From Streptomyces sp. NRRL F-5122 (GTDB lineage Bacteria > Actinomycetota > Actinomycetes > Streptomycetales > Streptomycetaceae): 64,000 nt of DNA. The DNA is taken from positions 310,001 through 374,000 of the forward strand of contig NZ_LMWH01000116.1 of assembly GCF_001507435.1 (NCBI RefSeq), written 5' to 3'. Positions within the stretch are counted from its first letter, which is position 1, and each line of letters opens with the position of its first letter. This document shows positions 33,705 through 41,489 of the stretch, piece by piece. Position numbers and translations under genes: made by a program. The notes beneath the pieces were generated by a model. It searched no databases. It saw nothing but the letters and a program-made list of their open reading frames with translations, and was not told the DNA's origin.

Positions 33705-36508
33705 GCGGCACGAACGAGGGCACCTTCGAAGCGCTGCGCACGCAGCTGCGCGAGGCCGCCTCGACCTTCGCCGACGGGCCCGACGCCTTGGAGGGCATCC
33801 TCCTCGGCATGGTCGACGACGTCGACCGCGCCGTGCGCGAGCCGCTGGAGGTCTTCCCCGTATGCCATCACTCGCCCGCCTCGGCGGTCGCCATGGCGCG
33901 CCGCCTGCGTGAGAAGCAGCCGAAGGTCGTGTATCTGGAGCTGTGCGAGGACATGGCCCCGCTGCTGACCGAACTGCGCAACTGCAGGCTCCCGGTCGCG
34001 GTCCAGGCGTACGCGACCGAGGTCGACGGTTTTCCCGCCGACTGGGCACCGCTGTCGGTGGTCGCCCCGATCACCGAGGCCTCGGCGGAGTACCAGGCGA
34101 TCGCCTACGCGCTGGACACCCCTGGCGTGGAGCTGGTCCTGGTCGACCGCTCCTCCGACCACGTCTTCCAGTGGGACGCCCGCGCCCAACAGCCCGCCGC
34201 GCCGGACGACCCGGAGGCACCATCCGCCGAGGTGGAGGCCGCGCTGCACGGCGACGCGGTCGGCGTGGAGATCGGCGACCTGCGGCCGCGCTTCGCGGAA
34301 CTCGAGGAGCATCTGCTGCGCCACGGTCGGGTGCGCCACTGGTCGGAGTGGTGGCACCAGTACGTCGAGCTGCCGCTCGGGGACGCCGACCACGACACAT
34401 ACCGCCAGGTCATGTTCCTCATCGGCAGCCTCTTCCGGCGCCTCGCGCCCGGTGATCCGCACCGGGTGCGGGTGGACGAGGACCGGGAGCGCCACATGTG
34501 GACCCGGATGCGCGAGCACCTGGCCGTCACAGGCACCGACCCGGCGGACTGTCTCTACGTCTGCGGTGCCTTCCACGCCGCCAGCGACGTCGAGGAGTTC
34601 GGCGTGCACGGCGTCGACACCTTCGAGATCGGTCTCCGCAGCGGCACCAAGTGGCTGCACGGCCTCATCCCGTCCAGCCACACGGCGATCGAGGCGCAGT
34701 TCGGCCTCGCCTCCGGCTCGGTCTCGATCGCCGCGACGCTCTGGACGAAGAACCTCGAGCGGACGCGCGTGAAGCCGTACCGCCTGACGGGCCAGGCGGG
34801 CACGAAGAAGACGACGCCCGGCAGGACCACGCCCGGCAGGACCCCGCAACCCGCACCGCAGGCACCGACGGCCGATCAGCTGACCGGTTTCCTCCGGCGC
34901 CCGCCCGTACTCGACCAGCTGGACGAGGCCGAACTGCTCGGCTGGTCCGTGGACATCGTGCACGCCGCCCGGCGCAACGGCTATCTCGCCTCCACCGCCG
35001 ACGCCATCGCGGTGTTCCAGACGTCGATCCTGCTCGCCGGGATGCGTGACCGGGCCAGGCCCACGCCGTACGACTTCCAGGACGCGGCGGTCACCTGCAT
35101 CGAGAAGGACGCCGTGCCCGGCAGGCGCGATGTGCGCCGCCTCGTGGAAATCATGATGGGTGGCGACCGGATCGGCCAGGTCGGGTACGACGCCCTGCCG
35201 CCACTCGCCCGCGACGTGCACGACCGGCTCGCACCGCTGAACCTGAAGCTTCAACAGCGCGGTGTGCAGCGGGCGTTGCTGGACATAGCCGGCCGGCCCG
35301 AGCTCGAGGCGTGCTCCGACGTGCTGTGGATGCTGCGGTACCTGATGCCGCAGGGCGCGGCGAGGCCCATCATGGGTGAGCGACGGCTCGGCGAGCGGCC
35401 GATCCAGGAGTCATGGGACCTCGCCCTCGGCACCCACCAACGGGCCCTGATCGAACTCGGCTACGAGGGCGTCGGTATCGAGCAGGTCCTTGAACAGCGC
35501 CTTCGGCGCACGGCGTACGCTCCGCAGGCAACGGCGGCGGTCGTGCTGGAGGCCGTGGAGGACGCCACGCTGTACCTGCGCCGCCGCCGCCTCGCCGACG
35601 AACTGGGTACGCACGCTTTGGGCGTTCTGGCGAGCGAACGCAGCGTCGACGGCGCTCCTGAGGTGCTCCGGCGGGTACGGCGGATGCTCGCCCACTACCG
35701 CACCAGCGAGCCGGTGCTGCCGTCCTGGATCGAGTCCTTCGTCAAGGCCGGCTATGCGCACTACTGCACGCTGCTCCCCACCGCGTTCGCCGACGAGGAG
35801 GCGACCGTGCGCCAGGTCGGGGCGATGCTCGGCTTCCTGTTCAGCATGGAGGGCCTGGCCCTGTCGCTGGGCTGCGACCGGACGCAGCTGGAGCTTGCGG
35901 TCATGCAGTCGCATCCGCAGGAGCCGTCGAAGGTGGCGCTGTTGTGGGCGGCGCAGGTGCAGCTCGGGCGCCTGTCCCGGGAGGATCTGCGGGCCCGCTG
36001 CGACGAACTGCTGGGCAGCCCCCTGGTACTGCCCGCCTATCCGCGCTACCTGAGCGGATTCGTGCACGCGCTGGAGCCCGTGCCGGCCCTTGCCGACTTC
36101 GTCGTGGAAGCGGTGTCGAACGCCTTCGGGCGGTTGCCGGACCCGGTGCTGCTGCCCTGGCTGCCGACCCTTGTCACCACGCTGCGATCCGGCGGGGCCG
36201 ATCTGGCCCCCTTGCTGATCCGCGAGGCGGGACGGATCTTCCCGGGCCGACTCGCCGCGCTGGACGAGTGGGTGCCGCCGTGGCGGGAGCCGACGGACGC
36301 ACCGCGTGCCGATCGGACCGTGCGCGCCGGTGGACGCCGTGGCGCCGTACTGCCGGCCGCCCACCCGGCGACGTGCGACGCGGTGGCGACGCTGCTGGGC
36401 TGGGACGGTGCCTGGCAGCCGGAGATCGCCGGACCGGAGGGGGCGACGCTGCTCGCCCGCCATCCGCAGACGGCGGCGGCACTGGAGGTGCTGCTGGCCA
36501 CGGCCTGA
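33701..36508 (+). CDS. DUF5682 protein (possible TIKI/EreA-type hydrolase)
   Basis: 935 residues. The N-terminal domain reads VFPVCHHSPASAVAMARRL with H56-H57, then VVYLELCEDM with E80. A CGAFHAASD segment with His292 follows. This spacing of His and Glu motifs resembles the TIKI/TraB/EreA/ChaN hydrolase superfamily. A Thr/Pro/Gly linker (about 365-390) separates a long helical C-terminal part (about 400-935). The cassette SWIM-vWA-MoxR-DUF5682 recurs in actinobacteria and in predicted NTP-dependent conflict systems. Enzymatic activity is inference. Confidence 0.88.
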   Translation: MSGTNEGTFEALRTQLREAASTFADGPDALEGILLGMVDDVDRAVREPLEVFPVCHHSPASAVAMARRLREKQPKVVYLELCEDMAPLLTELRNCRLPVAVQAYATEVDGFPADWAPLSVVAPITEASAEYQAIAYALDTPGVELVLVDRSSDHVFQWDARAQQPAAPDDPEAPSAEVEAALHGDAVGVEIGDLRPRFAELEEHLLRHGRVRHWSEWWHQYVELPLGDADHDTYRQVMFLIGSLFRRLAPGDPHRVRVDEDRERHMWTRMREHLAVTGTDPADCLYVCGAFHAASDVEEFGVHGVDTFEIGLRSGTKWLHGLIPSSHTAIEAQFGLASGSVSIAATLWTKNLERTRVKPYRLTGQAGTKKTTPGRTTPGRTPQPAPQAPTADQLTGFLRRPPVLDQLDEAELLGWSVDIVHAARRNGYLASTADAIAVFQTSILLAGMRDRARPTPYDFQDAAVTCIEKDAVPGRRDVRRLVEIMMGGDRIGQVGYDALPPLARDVHDRLAPLNLKLQQRGVQRALLDIAGRPELEACSDVLWMLRYLMPQGAARPIMGERRLGERPIQESWDLALGTHQRALIELGYEGVGIEQVLEQRLRRTAYAPQATAAVVLEAVEDATLYLRRRRLADELGTHALGVLASERSVDGAPEVLRRVRRMLAHYRTSEPVLPSWIESFVKAGYAHYCTLLPTAFADEEATVRQVGAMLGFLFSMEGLALSLGCDRTQLELAVMQSHPQEPSKVALLWAAQVQLGRLSREDLRARCDELLGSPLVLPAYPRYLSGFVHALEPVPALADFVVEAVSNAFGRLPDPVLLPWLPTLVTTLRSGGADLAPLLIREAGRIFPGRLAALDEWVPPWREPTDAPRADRTVRAGGRRGAVLPAAHPATCDAVATLLGWDGAWQPEIAGPEGATLLARHPQTAAALEVLLATA

Positions 36509-36547
36509 CTCCTGCCCGGGCGGTGACGTCACAGCGCAAGTCCCGCG

Positions 36548-36589
36548 GCCCTGATGCCCCCGGTGCCGTACGACGGTGGGCATCAGGGC
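36548..36589. terminator. Bidirectional terminator after the operon
   Basis: GCCCTGATGCCC at 36548-36559 pairs perfectly with GGGCATCAGGGC at 36578-36589. It sits between the convergent DUF5682 and DUF4232 genes and closes the operon. Confidence 0.8.
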
Positions 36590-37485
36590 GACGTGCTGGC
36601 CGACGGGTTCGTGACGCCGCCGCGTTCGGTGTCCTTCTTCCAGGGGCCGACGCCCAGTCTCCCCGTTGTGCCCAGGTCGAGCTCCGGCGTCACCATCACC
36701 GGGGCGGCTCCCGTCTTCGCCCGGATTCTCACATAGGGGGCATTGACCGGATCACCGGCCTCGACCGTGTTGCGCCAGACCAGTACGGAGTAGGCCTGCT
36801 CGCCGGGCTTCAGGAGCACCGTCCTCGGCGGGCCGTCCGCACCGGTGCCGGTGGCGATGGCGCTGCCGCCGTGCAGGATCTTCACGCCCGTGACCGGGCG
36901 GTGGCCCTCGTCGAACAGCTGGACCTGCGGATAACCGTAGAGTCGCATCGTGCGCGAGCCGCAGTTGACCAGCCGGACACCCACCACGCGTAGCCCCATG
37001 GCCGCATCGCCGTCATCGGCGTACACATGCGCGCCCGAAGCGGGGCAGGGACCTCCCGTGGACGGCGCCTCGTCGGCGGGAACGCTTCGCACCTTCAGGA
37101 TCCGCACCCGCGTCGTGTCCGTGTCCGAGATCGGGCCGTCCAGGTCGAAGGTGCGCCGCACGGTTCGTCCGGGCGCTACGGACGGAACCGTCTGAGTGCT
37201 GTTGACCAATGCGCCTCGGGATGCCGAGAGCAAGGTGAACGTGATCGTGAAGGCGGTCGGCACCTTCTCGTGATTGGTCACCTCGAACTCGGTGCACACG
37301 GTGGGGCCGGTGCCCGCCCCGAGGATCCTGACCCCGTCGACATCCGTACCCGAACCGCTTGCCGACGGGGGCTCCGTCCCGCAGGAGGAGTGCGCGGGTC
37401 CGGGCACACTGCCGGATGTGGCGGACTGTGTTCCGCACGCCGTCAGGAGCAGCAGACCGGCGAGGGCGAGGGGGACGCGGCGCAT
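36583..37485 (-). CDS. DUF4232 lipoprotein
   Basis: 300 residues. A lipoprotein signal (MRRVPLALAGLLLLTAC) has the lipobox LTAC with the modified Cys at 17, so the protein is anchored outside the membrane. The C-terminal DUF4232 domain (about 140-290) begins CPASGAHVY and contains GLRVVGVRLVNCGSRTMRLYGYPQVQL, written here in part only, plus KPGEQAYSVLVWRNT. Extracellular beta-sandwich of unknown role, widespread in Streptomyces. Confidence 0.9.
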   Translation of the reverse strand: MRRVPLALAGLLLLTACGTQSATSGSVPGPAHSSCGTEPPSASGSGTDVDGVRILGAGTGPTVCTEFEVTNHEKVPTAFTITFTLLSASRGALVNSTQTVPSVAPGRTVRRTFDLDGPISDTDTTRVRILKVRSVPADEAPSTGGPCPASGAHVYADDGDAAMGLRVVGVRLVNCGSRTMRLYGYPQVQLFDEGHRPVTGVKILHGGSAIATGTGADGPPRTVLLKPGEQAYSVLVWRNTVEAGDPVNAPYVRIRAKTGAAPVMVTPELDLGTTGRLGVGPWKKDTERGGVTNPSASTSP

Positions 37486-37572
37486 GGGCCGAGTCGATCA
37501 GGAACAACGGACGCCGTGCTGTGACGGAGGCCACCCCTCCGGTCACAGGGGTGTCACAAGAGGGCCGCCTGC

Positions 37573-37743
37573 TCACGCCTGACGGGTCGTGAAGAGGCTC
37601 TCCAGCACCTTCGCCACCCCGTCCTCCTCGTTCGATGCGGTGTGCCGTGGCACCACTGCGCGTACCGCCGGGTGGGCGTTGGCCATGGCGTGGCCAGTAC
37701 CTGCCCAGGTGACCCGGCTTCGCTCAAAGGTCGGGAGTGAGCC
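37573..37743 (-). pseudogene. HAD-superfamily (Cof-type) hydrolase, C-terminal remnant
   Basis: The last 56 residues of the frame read GTGHAMANAHPAVRAVV, then HTASNEEDGVAKVLE, which is the conserved C-terminal end of Cof-type HAD phosphatases (GNxxNDxxM and TxSNxEDGVA region). The catalytic N-terminal part is absent. The upstream side joins in frame to transposase-derived sequence (37744-37869), so this is a fragment left by a rearrangement. Confidence 0.7.
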
Positions 37744-37869
37744 CGGTAGCAGGCCGTCTTGCGGGTGGGCAGGCAACTCGAACACGGTGAGCCAGTCGGC
37801 GTTCGCCTCGATGAACTCCCGCATTCCCGCCGTCAGGCGGAGCCGGACGTCGTCCCGCACCAGAATCGG
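37744..37869 (-). mobile_element. IS630-type transposase fragment
   Basis: About 42 codons read VRDDVRLRLTAGMREFIEAN followed by ADWLTVFELPAHPQD. This matches the third catalytic region of IS630-family DDE transposases (DN.x.H.TAG.R.FI.AN.DWLTVFQLP). The motif's Asn and His are replaced (RDDVRLRL). No terminal repeats or remaining transposase are visible. The fragment sits directly downstream of the graspetide maturase gene. Confidence 0.65.
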
Positions 37870-37975
37870 CCGCGGCGGTTCAGCGTGTGCGCGCGGAATG
37901 CGGGCCGCGGACGGCGCAGAGCGCGGTGTGCGGCGCGGCGCACGGGGCCGGTACGTCGTGGAAGAGCGGTGGCCG

Positions 37976-38950
37976 TCATGTCGGACGTGCCGCCGGCGTG
38001 GCATGGGGCCCGGGTTCCGGCTCGTGACCTGCCAGCCATTTCGCCACGGTGGCCGCGATCGGCTGGCCCGTGTCCAACTCCACAAAACCGAACTGACCCG
38101 ACTGGTTGCACTCCAGGAACCACCAGATCCCGTCGGAGTCCTCCACGAAGTCGAAGGCTCCGTAGGCCAGTTCGGCCTCGCGCAGATAGGTGTGCACACC
38201 CGTCGCGATACTCGCCGGGACATCGACGGGCTGCCATGGCCCGACGGACGGGGCGAAGCGGACGTCGACGTGATCCGGGTCGGGAGCGGCCGGCTTGCGG
38301 GCGGCCAGAAGGCGCTCGCCGACGGCGGTGAGGCGGACGTCGGCGCGCTTCGGTATCCGCCGTTGGAGCAGGGTCGGACCGAAGGCGACGGCGGCGAAGT
38401 CGGCGTCGGGGGCGATGCGGCTGGTGGGCACTGCCCTGGGCGGGTCCTCGGGGTGGGTGCCGGAGACGGGCTTGACCACAAGATCGGGGAAGCGCGCGGC
38501 GAAGTCCCGGGCGGCCTGCGGAAAGGTGGTGATCAACGTGGCCGGTACGGGGAGCCCGCTGCGCTGGGCGAGATGGAGCTGCCAGGGTTTCCTGCGGGCC
38601 CGCCGGGCCGCTTCGGGGCGGTTCATCCACCGTGCGCCGGTGGCGTGCAGCATGCCGTAGAGGGCCTGTGAAGTCTCCTCGGTGAGCCAGGCGGACGGTT
38701 CGGCGACGTGTGCGGCGGGCTCGCCCGGCCTGCGTACCCAGATCGACCGCAGCCCGTCGGTGCTCACCAGCCGGCCGGCCGTGGACAGGTGCCCGTGGAA
38801 GGAGCCGTGTACGTACTCGCCCGAGAGCGCGACGACGCCGGGGAGGTCGGCCGGGTCCAGCCGGACGACGGGGACTCCGGCCCCGTTCAGCTCGGCCACC
38901 ACCATGTCCGCGGTCACGTCCTGTTCACAGGTGAGGATCAGCACGGTCAT
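37976..38950 (-). CDS. tgmB: ATP-grasp graspetide maturase (TgmB / SAV_5884 type)
   Basis: 324 residues with ATP-grasp architecture. The N-terminal domain has VLILTCEQDVTADMVVAELN and WVRRPGEP. The ATP-binding region includes RKPWQLHLAQRSGLPVPATL and LVVKPVSGTH. The C-terminal metal-binding part is YGAFDFVEDSDGIWWFLECN, continuing QSGQFGFVE. Enzymes of this kind form ester or amide links between Ser/Thr/Lys and Asp/Glu side chains of a precursor peptide. The start lies 16 bp after the precursor gene, so they form an operon. Confidence 0.92.
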   Translation of the reverse strand: MTVLILTCEQDVTADMVVAELNGAGVPVVRLDPADLPGVVALSGEYVHGSFHGHLSTAGRLVSTDGLRSIWVRRPGEPAAHVAEPSAWLTEETSQALYGMLHATGARWMNRPEAARRARRKPWQLHLAQRSGLPVPATLITTFPQAARDFAARFPDLVVKPVSGTHPEDPPRAVPTSRIAPDADFAAVAFGPTLLQRRIPKRADVRLTAVGERLLAARKPAAPDPDHVDVRFAPSVGPWQPVDVPASIATGVHTYLREAELAYGAFDFVEDSDGIWWFLECNQSGQFGFVELDTGQPIAATVAKWLAGHEPEPGPHATPAARPT

Positions 38951-38966
38951 AGTCGACGTTCCGTGT

Positions 38967-39158
38967 TCAGTCGTCGAAGTGGGTCTTCGAGCCCGCGGTG
39001 GAGGTCGTGGCCCCCCATTCCCGCAACACTGCGTGTTCGTGTGCGGCGATTCGCCCGTCGGGAAGCACGTTCAACTGCAGTCTGGAGTCGTAGCTATACG
39101 GAGCGCTGACCTCCAACTCCTCGGCACTGCGAGCGTAGTTGAGTGCGAAGGGTCGCAT
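38967..39158 (-). CDS. tgmA: Graspetide precursor peptide (TgmA-like)
   Basis: 63 residues. The start MRPFALNYA and the leader motif LQLNVLPDGR (27-36) define the ATP-grasp-targeted RiPP family. The C-terminal core is TTSTAGSKTHFDD (51-63): Thr/Ser/Lys donors and a terminal Asp pair, the residues expected for side-chain ester or amide rings. AAGGAGAG precedes the ATG. The maturase follows at once; the PIMT-like methyltransferase (TgmC) usually found in such clusters is not present. Confidence 0.92.
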   Translation of the reverse strand: MRPFALNYARSAEELEVSAPYSYDSRLQLNVLPDGRIAAHEHAVLREWGATTSTAGSKTHFDD

Positions 39159-39620
39159 CGTCTCTCCTTGTTCGGTGCTGCCCCGTCAAGCGGACGGTGA
39201 CGCTCCGGCGTCACCGCCGCCCGCCGGGGCGCTGTGCTTCCACGGAGTTATACGAATCGAACGAGTGAATGGTTGCCTCACGTTGCGTCACCAAGCGTCG
39301 GCCGGCTCCTGTGCGTGGCCCGCATCATGGAACCGGCCTTCGCTCTAGTGCCCCGCTCCATGAGACGCGCACCTCCGCGTCGGGGATCCGCTTGCGGGCC
39401 GTGCCTGAGTGGGAGCCCTGGCCCGACGCTCCATGGCCGTGTCGCCCGACCGTGCCGCCCATTCATGCGGCGCACTGCTGAATGCGTTCGCATTCTTCTA
39501 TTGGACCTGTGATCGGCGGAGGGTCAGGCTGGAGGACGCGCCGGCACCGCTGCGGGGCACCGCCCCGGGGGAGGCCGGTCCGGCCACCCGATTGCGACAG
39601 CCGAAAGAGGTCACGAGCCC
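39159..39620. other. Divergent region between graspetide genes and AKR
   Basis: 462 bp. It must contain the promoters of tgmAB (minus) and the AKR (plus). The 39235-39280 part is relatively AT-rich (GTTATACGAATCGAACGAG) and is the best candidate for the tgmA promoter. No gene is seen. Confidence 0.4.
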
Positions 39621-40478
39621 ATGCATACCCGCCGTATCGGTGACGTCGAGGTCAGCGCGATCGGCCTGGGCGGCATGCCCATGTCGATCGAGGGACGGCC
39701 GGAGGAGGCGCGCTCCCTCGCCACCATCCACGCAGCGCTCGACGCGGGCGTCACGCTCATCGACACCGCGGACGCCTATCACTTGAAAGCCGGCGAGGTC
39801 GGTCACAACGAGACCTTGATCGCCAAGGCCCTCGCCTCCCACGAGCGGGGCGCCGATGTCCTGGTCGCCACGAAGGGCGGCCACCTGCGCCCCGGCGACG
39901 GCAGCTGGACGCTCGACGGCTCCCCCCGGCACATCAAGGAGGCCTGCGAGGCCTCCCTGCGCCGGCTGGGCGTGGAGGCCATCGGTCTCTACCAGTTCCA
40001 CCGGCCCGACCCCAAGGTTCCCTACGCGGAGTCCGTCGGAGCGGTGCGCGATCTCCTCGACGAGGGCAAGATCCGCATGGCGGGCGTCTCCAACGCCGAC
40101 CCGGACCAGATCCGTCTGGCAGGGGAGATCCTCGGCGGCCGCCTGGTCTCCGTCCAGAACCAGTTCTCGCCGGCCTTCCGCTCCAGCGAGCCGGAGCTCC
40201 GCCTCTGCGACGAACTGGGCATCGCGTTCCTGCCGTGGAGCCCTCTGGGCGGTATCTCCCGGGCGAGCGAACTGGGCTCGGCGTATGCGCCGTTCGCCCG
40301 GATCGCCGAGGCGCACGGGGTCAGCCCGCAGCAGGTCTGCCTGGCCTGGATGCTCGCCAAGTCTCCCGTGGTCGTCCCGATCCCCGGCTCCAGCCGTCCC
40401 GAGACCATCCGCGACTCGGTCGCCGCCGCGGACCTCAAGCTCACGTCCGAGGAGATCGCGGAGTTGGACGCGGTCTGA
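39621..40478 (+). CDS. Aldo/keto reductase
   Basis: 285 residues. AKR motifs: GLGGMPMSIEG, catalytic LIDTADAYHLKAGEVGHNE, Lys in VATKGG, LYQFHRPDPKVPY, and PIPGSSRPETIRDS for NADPH. The C-terminal SSEEIAELDAV-like end is typical. It lacks some C-terminal residues of longer AKRs. GAAAGAGG precedes the ATG. Substrate unknown. A second copy of its last codons lies downstream (40677-40713). Confidence 0.94.
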   Translation: MHTRRIGDVEVSAIGLGGMPMSIEGRPEEARSLATIHAALDAGVTLIDTADAYHLKAGEVGHNETLIAKALASHERGADVLVATKGGHLRPGDGSWTLDGSPRHIKEACEASLRRLGVEAIGLYQFHRPDPKVPYAESVGAVRDLLDEGKIRMAGVSNADPDQIRLAGEILGGRLVSVQNQFSPAFRSSEPELRLCDELGIAFLPWSPLGGISRASELGSAYAPFARIAEAHGVSPQQVCLAWMLAKSPVVVPIPGSSRPETIRDSVAAADLKLTSEEIAELDAV

Positions 40479-40488
40479 TGCGGCACGG

Positions 40489-40520
40489 CGAGGGCCCGGC
40501 ACCTCGGTGCCGGGCCCTCG
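40489..40520 (+). terminator. 14-bp perfect terminator after the AKR gene
   Basis: CGAGGGCCCGGCAC at 40489-40502 pairs with GTGCCGGGCCCTCG at 40507-40520, loop CTCG. Confidence 0.85.
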
Positions 40521-40676
40521 CTCGTCCGGACCGAGTACGCCTCCGAGGGGCGCGGGGGTCGGCGAGGGGGGCGGGCCGTAGCCGGTCGGGGTCGCGCGTG
40601 CGTTGTCGGGGCGCTGCGGGCCGGCGAACGGTGTCCGGTTCGCCGGTGGCGGTGTTGTTCGTGGGTCTCGGCTCGC

Positions 40677-40713
40677 GGTCGAGGAGATCGTGGAGCTGGA
40701 CGCGGCCCGATGC
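40677..40713 (+). repeat. Diverged copy of the AKR gene 3' end
   Basis: GAGGAGATCGTGGAGCTGGA and following bases closely match the AKR end at 40448-40484 (SEEIAELDAV codons plus TGATGCGG). In the copy the stop codon is lost. It reads VEEIVELDAARCG and appears to be the remains of a duplicated AKR. Confidence 0.5.
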
Positions 40714-40854
40714 GGAACCGCGGGGCCGGGTGTGCGTCGGAACGGCGCCGGAGTTCGACGGATGGCGTTCGCCCTGTCGGCCAGGTACCCATGATGGGCG
40801 CGGGCCCGGGAGGACCGGGTGCCGTGGCCGATGGGCAAGAGGGCGAAGGACACG

Positions 40855-41321
40855 ATGAACACGACCGGTGCCGCGATCGCGAGTGCGGTGGTCTTCGTAT
40901 GGCTCGGGATGGTCCTGGCGATCTCCTTCCTCGAAGCCCCGCTGAGTTCCGCGCGCCCGGGGTGACGATCCCCGTCGGGCTGGGCATCGGCAGGCTCGTC
41001 TTCCGCGCAATGAACATCGCCGAGACCGTCCTGGCGGCGGCGGTCGCCGTGACCGTGGGAGTCAGCGGACCACCGCGCTCCCTGGTCGTGCTCACGGGCG
41101 TTCTGGTCGCCCTGCTCGTCGTGCAGCTGGGCGCCGTCCGCCCACGGCTCAACCGGCGGTCCGACCGGGTTCTGGCCGGCGAGGACCTGCCGCGGTGGAG
41201 GGGGCATCTGCACCATGCGGCTCTGGAAGCGGTGAAGGTCGTTCTCCTGATCGCACGGGGGGGTCGGTCTGTCGGCGCACTGACGCGCGCCGGGACGCGC
41301 GTCGCCGTCCCGACCCGCTGA
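40855..41321 (+). pseudogene. Frameshifted four-helix membrane protein
   Basis: The gene starts MNTTGAAIASAVVFVWLGMV, then LAISFLEAPL, and meets a stop at 40963 in that frame. From 40947 another frame continues FRAPGVTIPVGLGIGRLVFR, then ETVLAAAVAVTV, AVRPRLNRRSDRVLAGEDLP and a last helix. Family members read APLKFRAPGVT without a break, so one nucleotide (of the expected AAG codon near 40945) is missing. The C-terminal end also looks disturbed after a run of seven G. A sequencing error is possible. Membrane protein of unknown function. Confidence 0.72.
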
Positions 41322-41489
41322 GCAGGCCCGTCGACGGTGATGATGTGATCGACCCGAAGCGCATCACCATGACCGTGGACGGCGACGGGTACCGGACGTA
41401 TCCCGCACCCGTCCGGCTCGTCGTGACCGGTGGTGGCCGTGTGCCGAGGGGCTTCCGCATGGGCGGGCGCCGGGAGAGGAGCAGGAAGC

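Larger units (their letters stand above)
40479..40854. other. Intergenic region with terminator and AKR-tail remnant
   Basis: 376 bp. It contains the terminator at 40489-40520 and the remnant at 40677-40713, followed by the ribosome-binding site of the frameshifted membrane gene (GGGCGAAGGA). No other gene is evident. Confidence 0.4.

Noticed and set aside
33338..35254. 638-codon antisense frame over the MoxR/DUF5682 junction
   Set aside because: It crosses two real genes on the other strand and has no recognisable domain.
39498..41216. 572-codon antisense frame over the AKR and membrane pseudogene
   Set aside because: Composition is shadow-like, and the plus-strand AKR is unambiguous.
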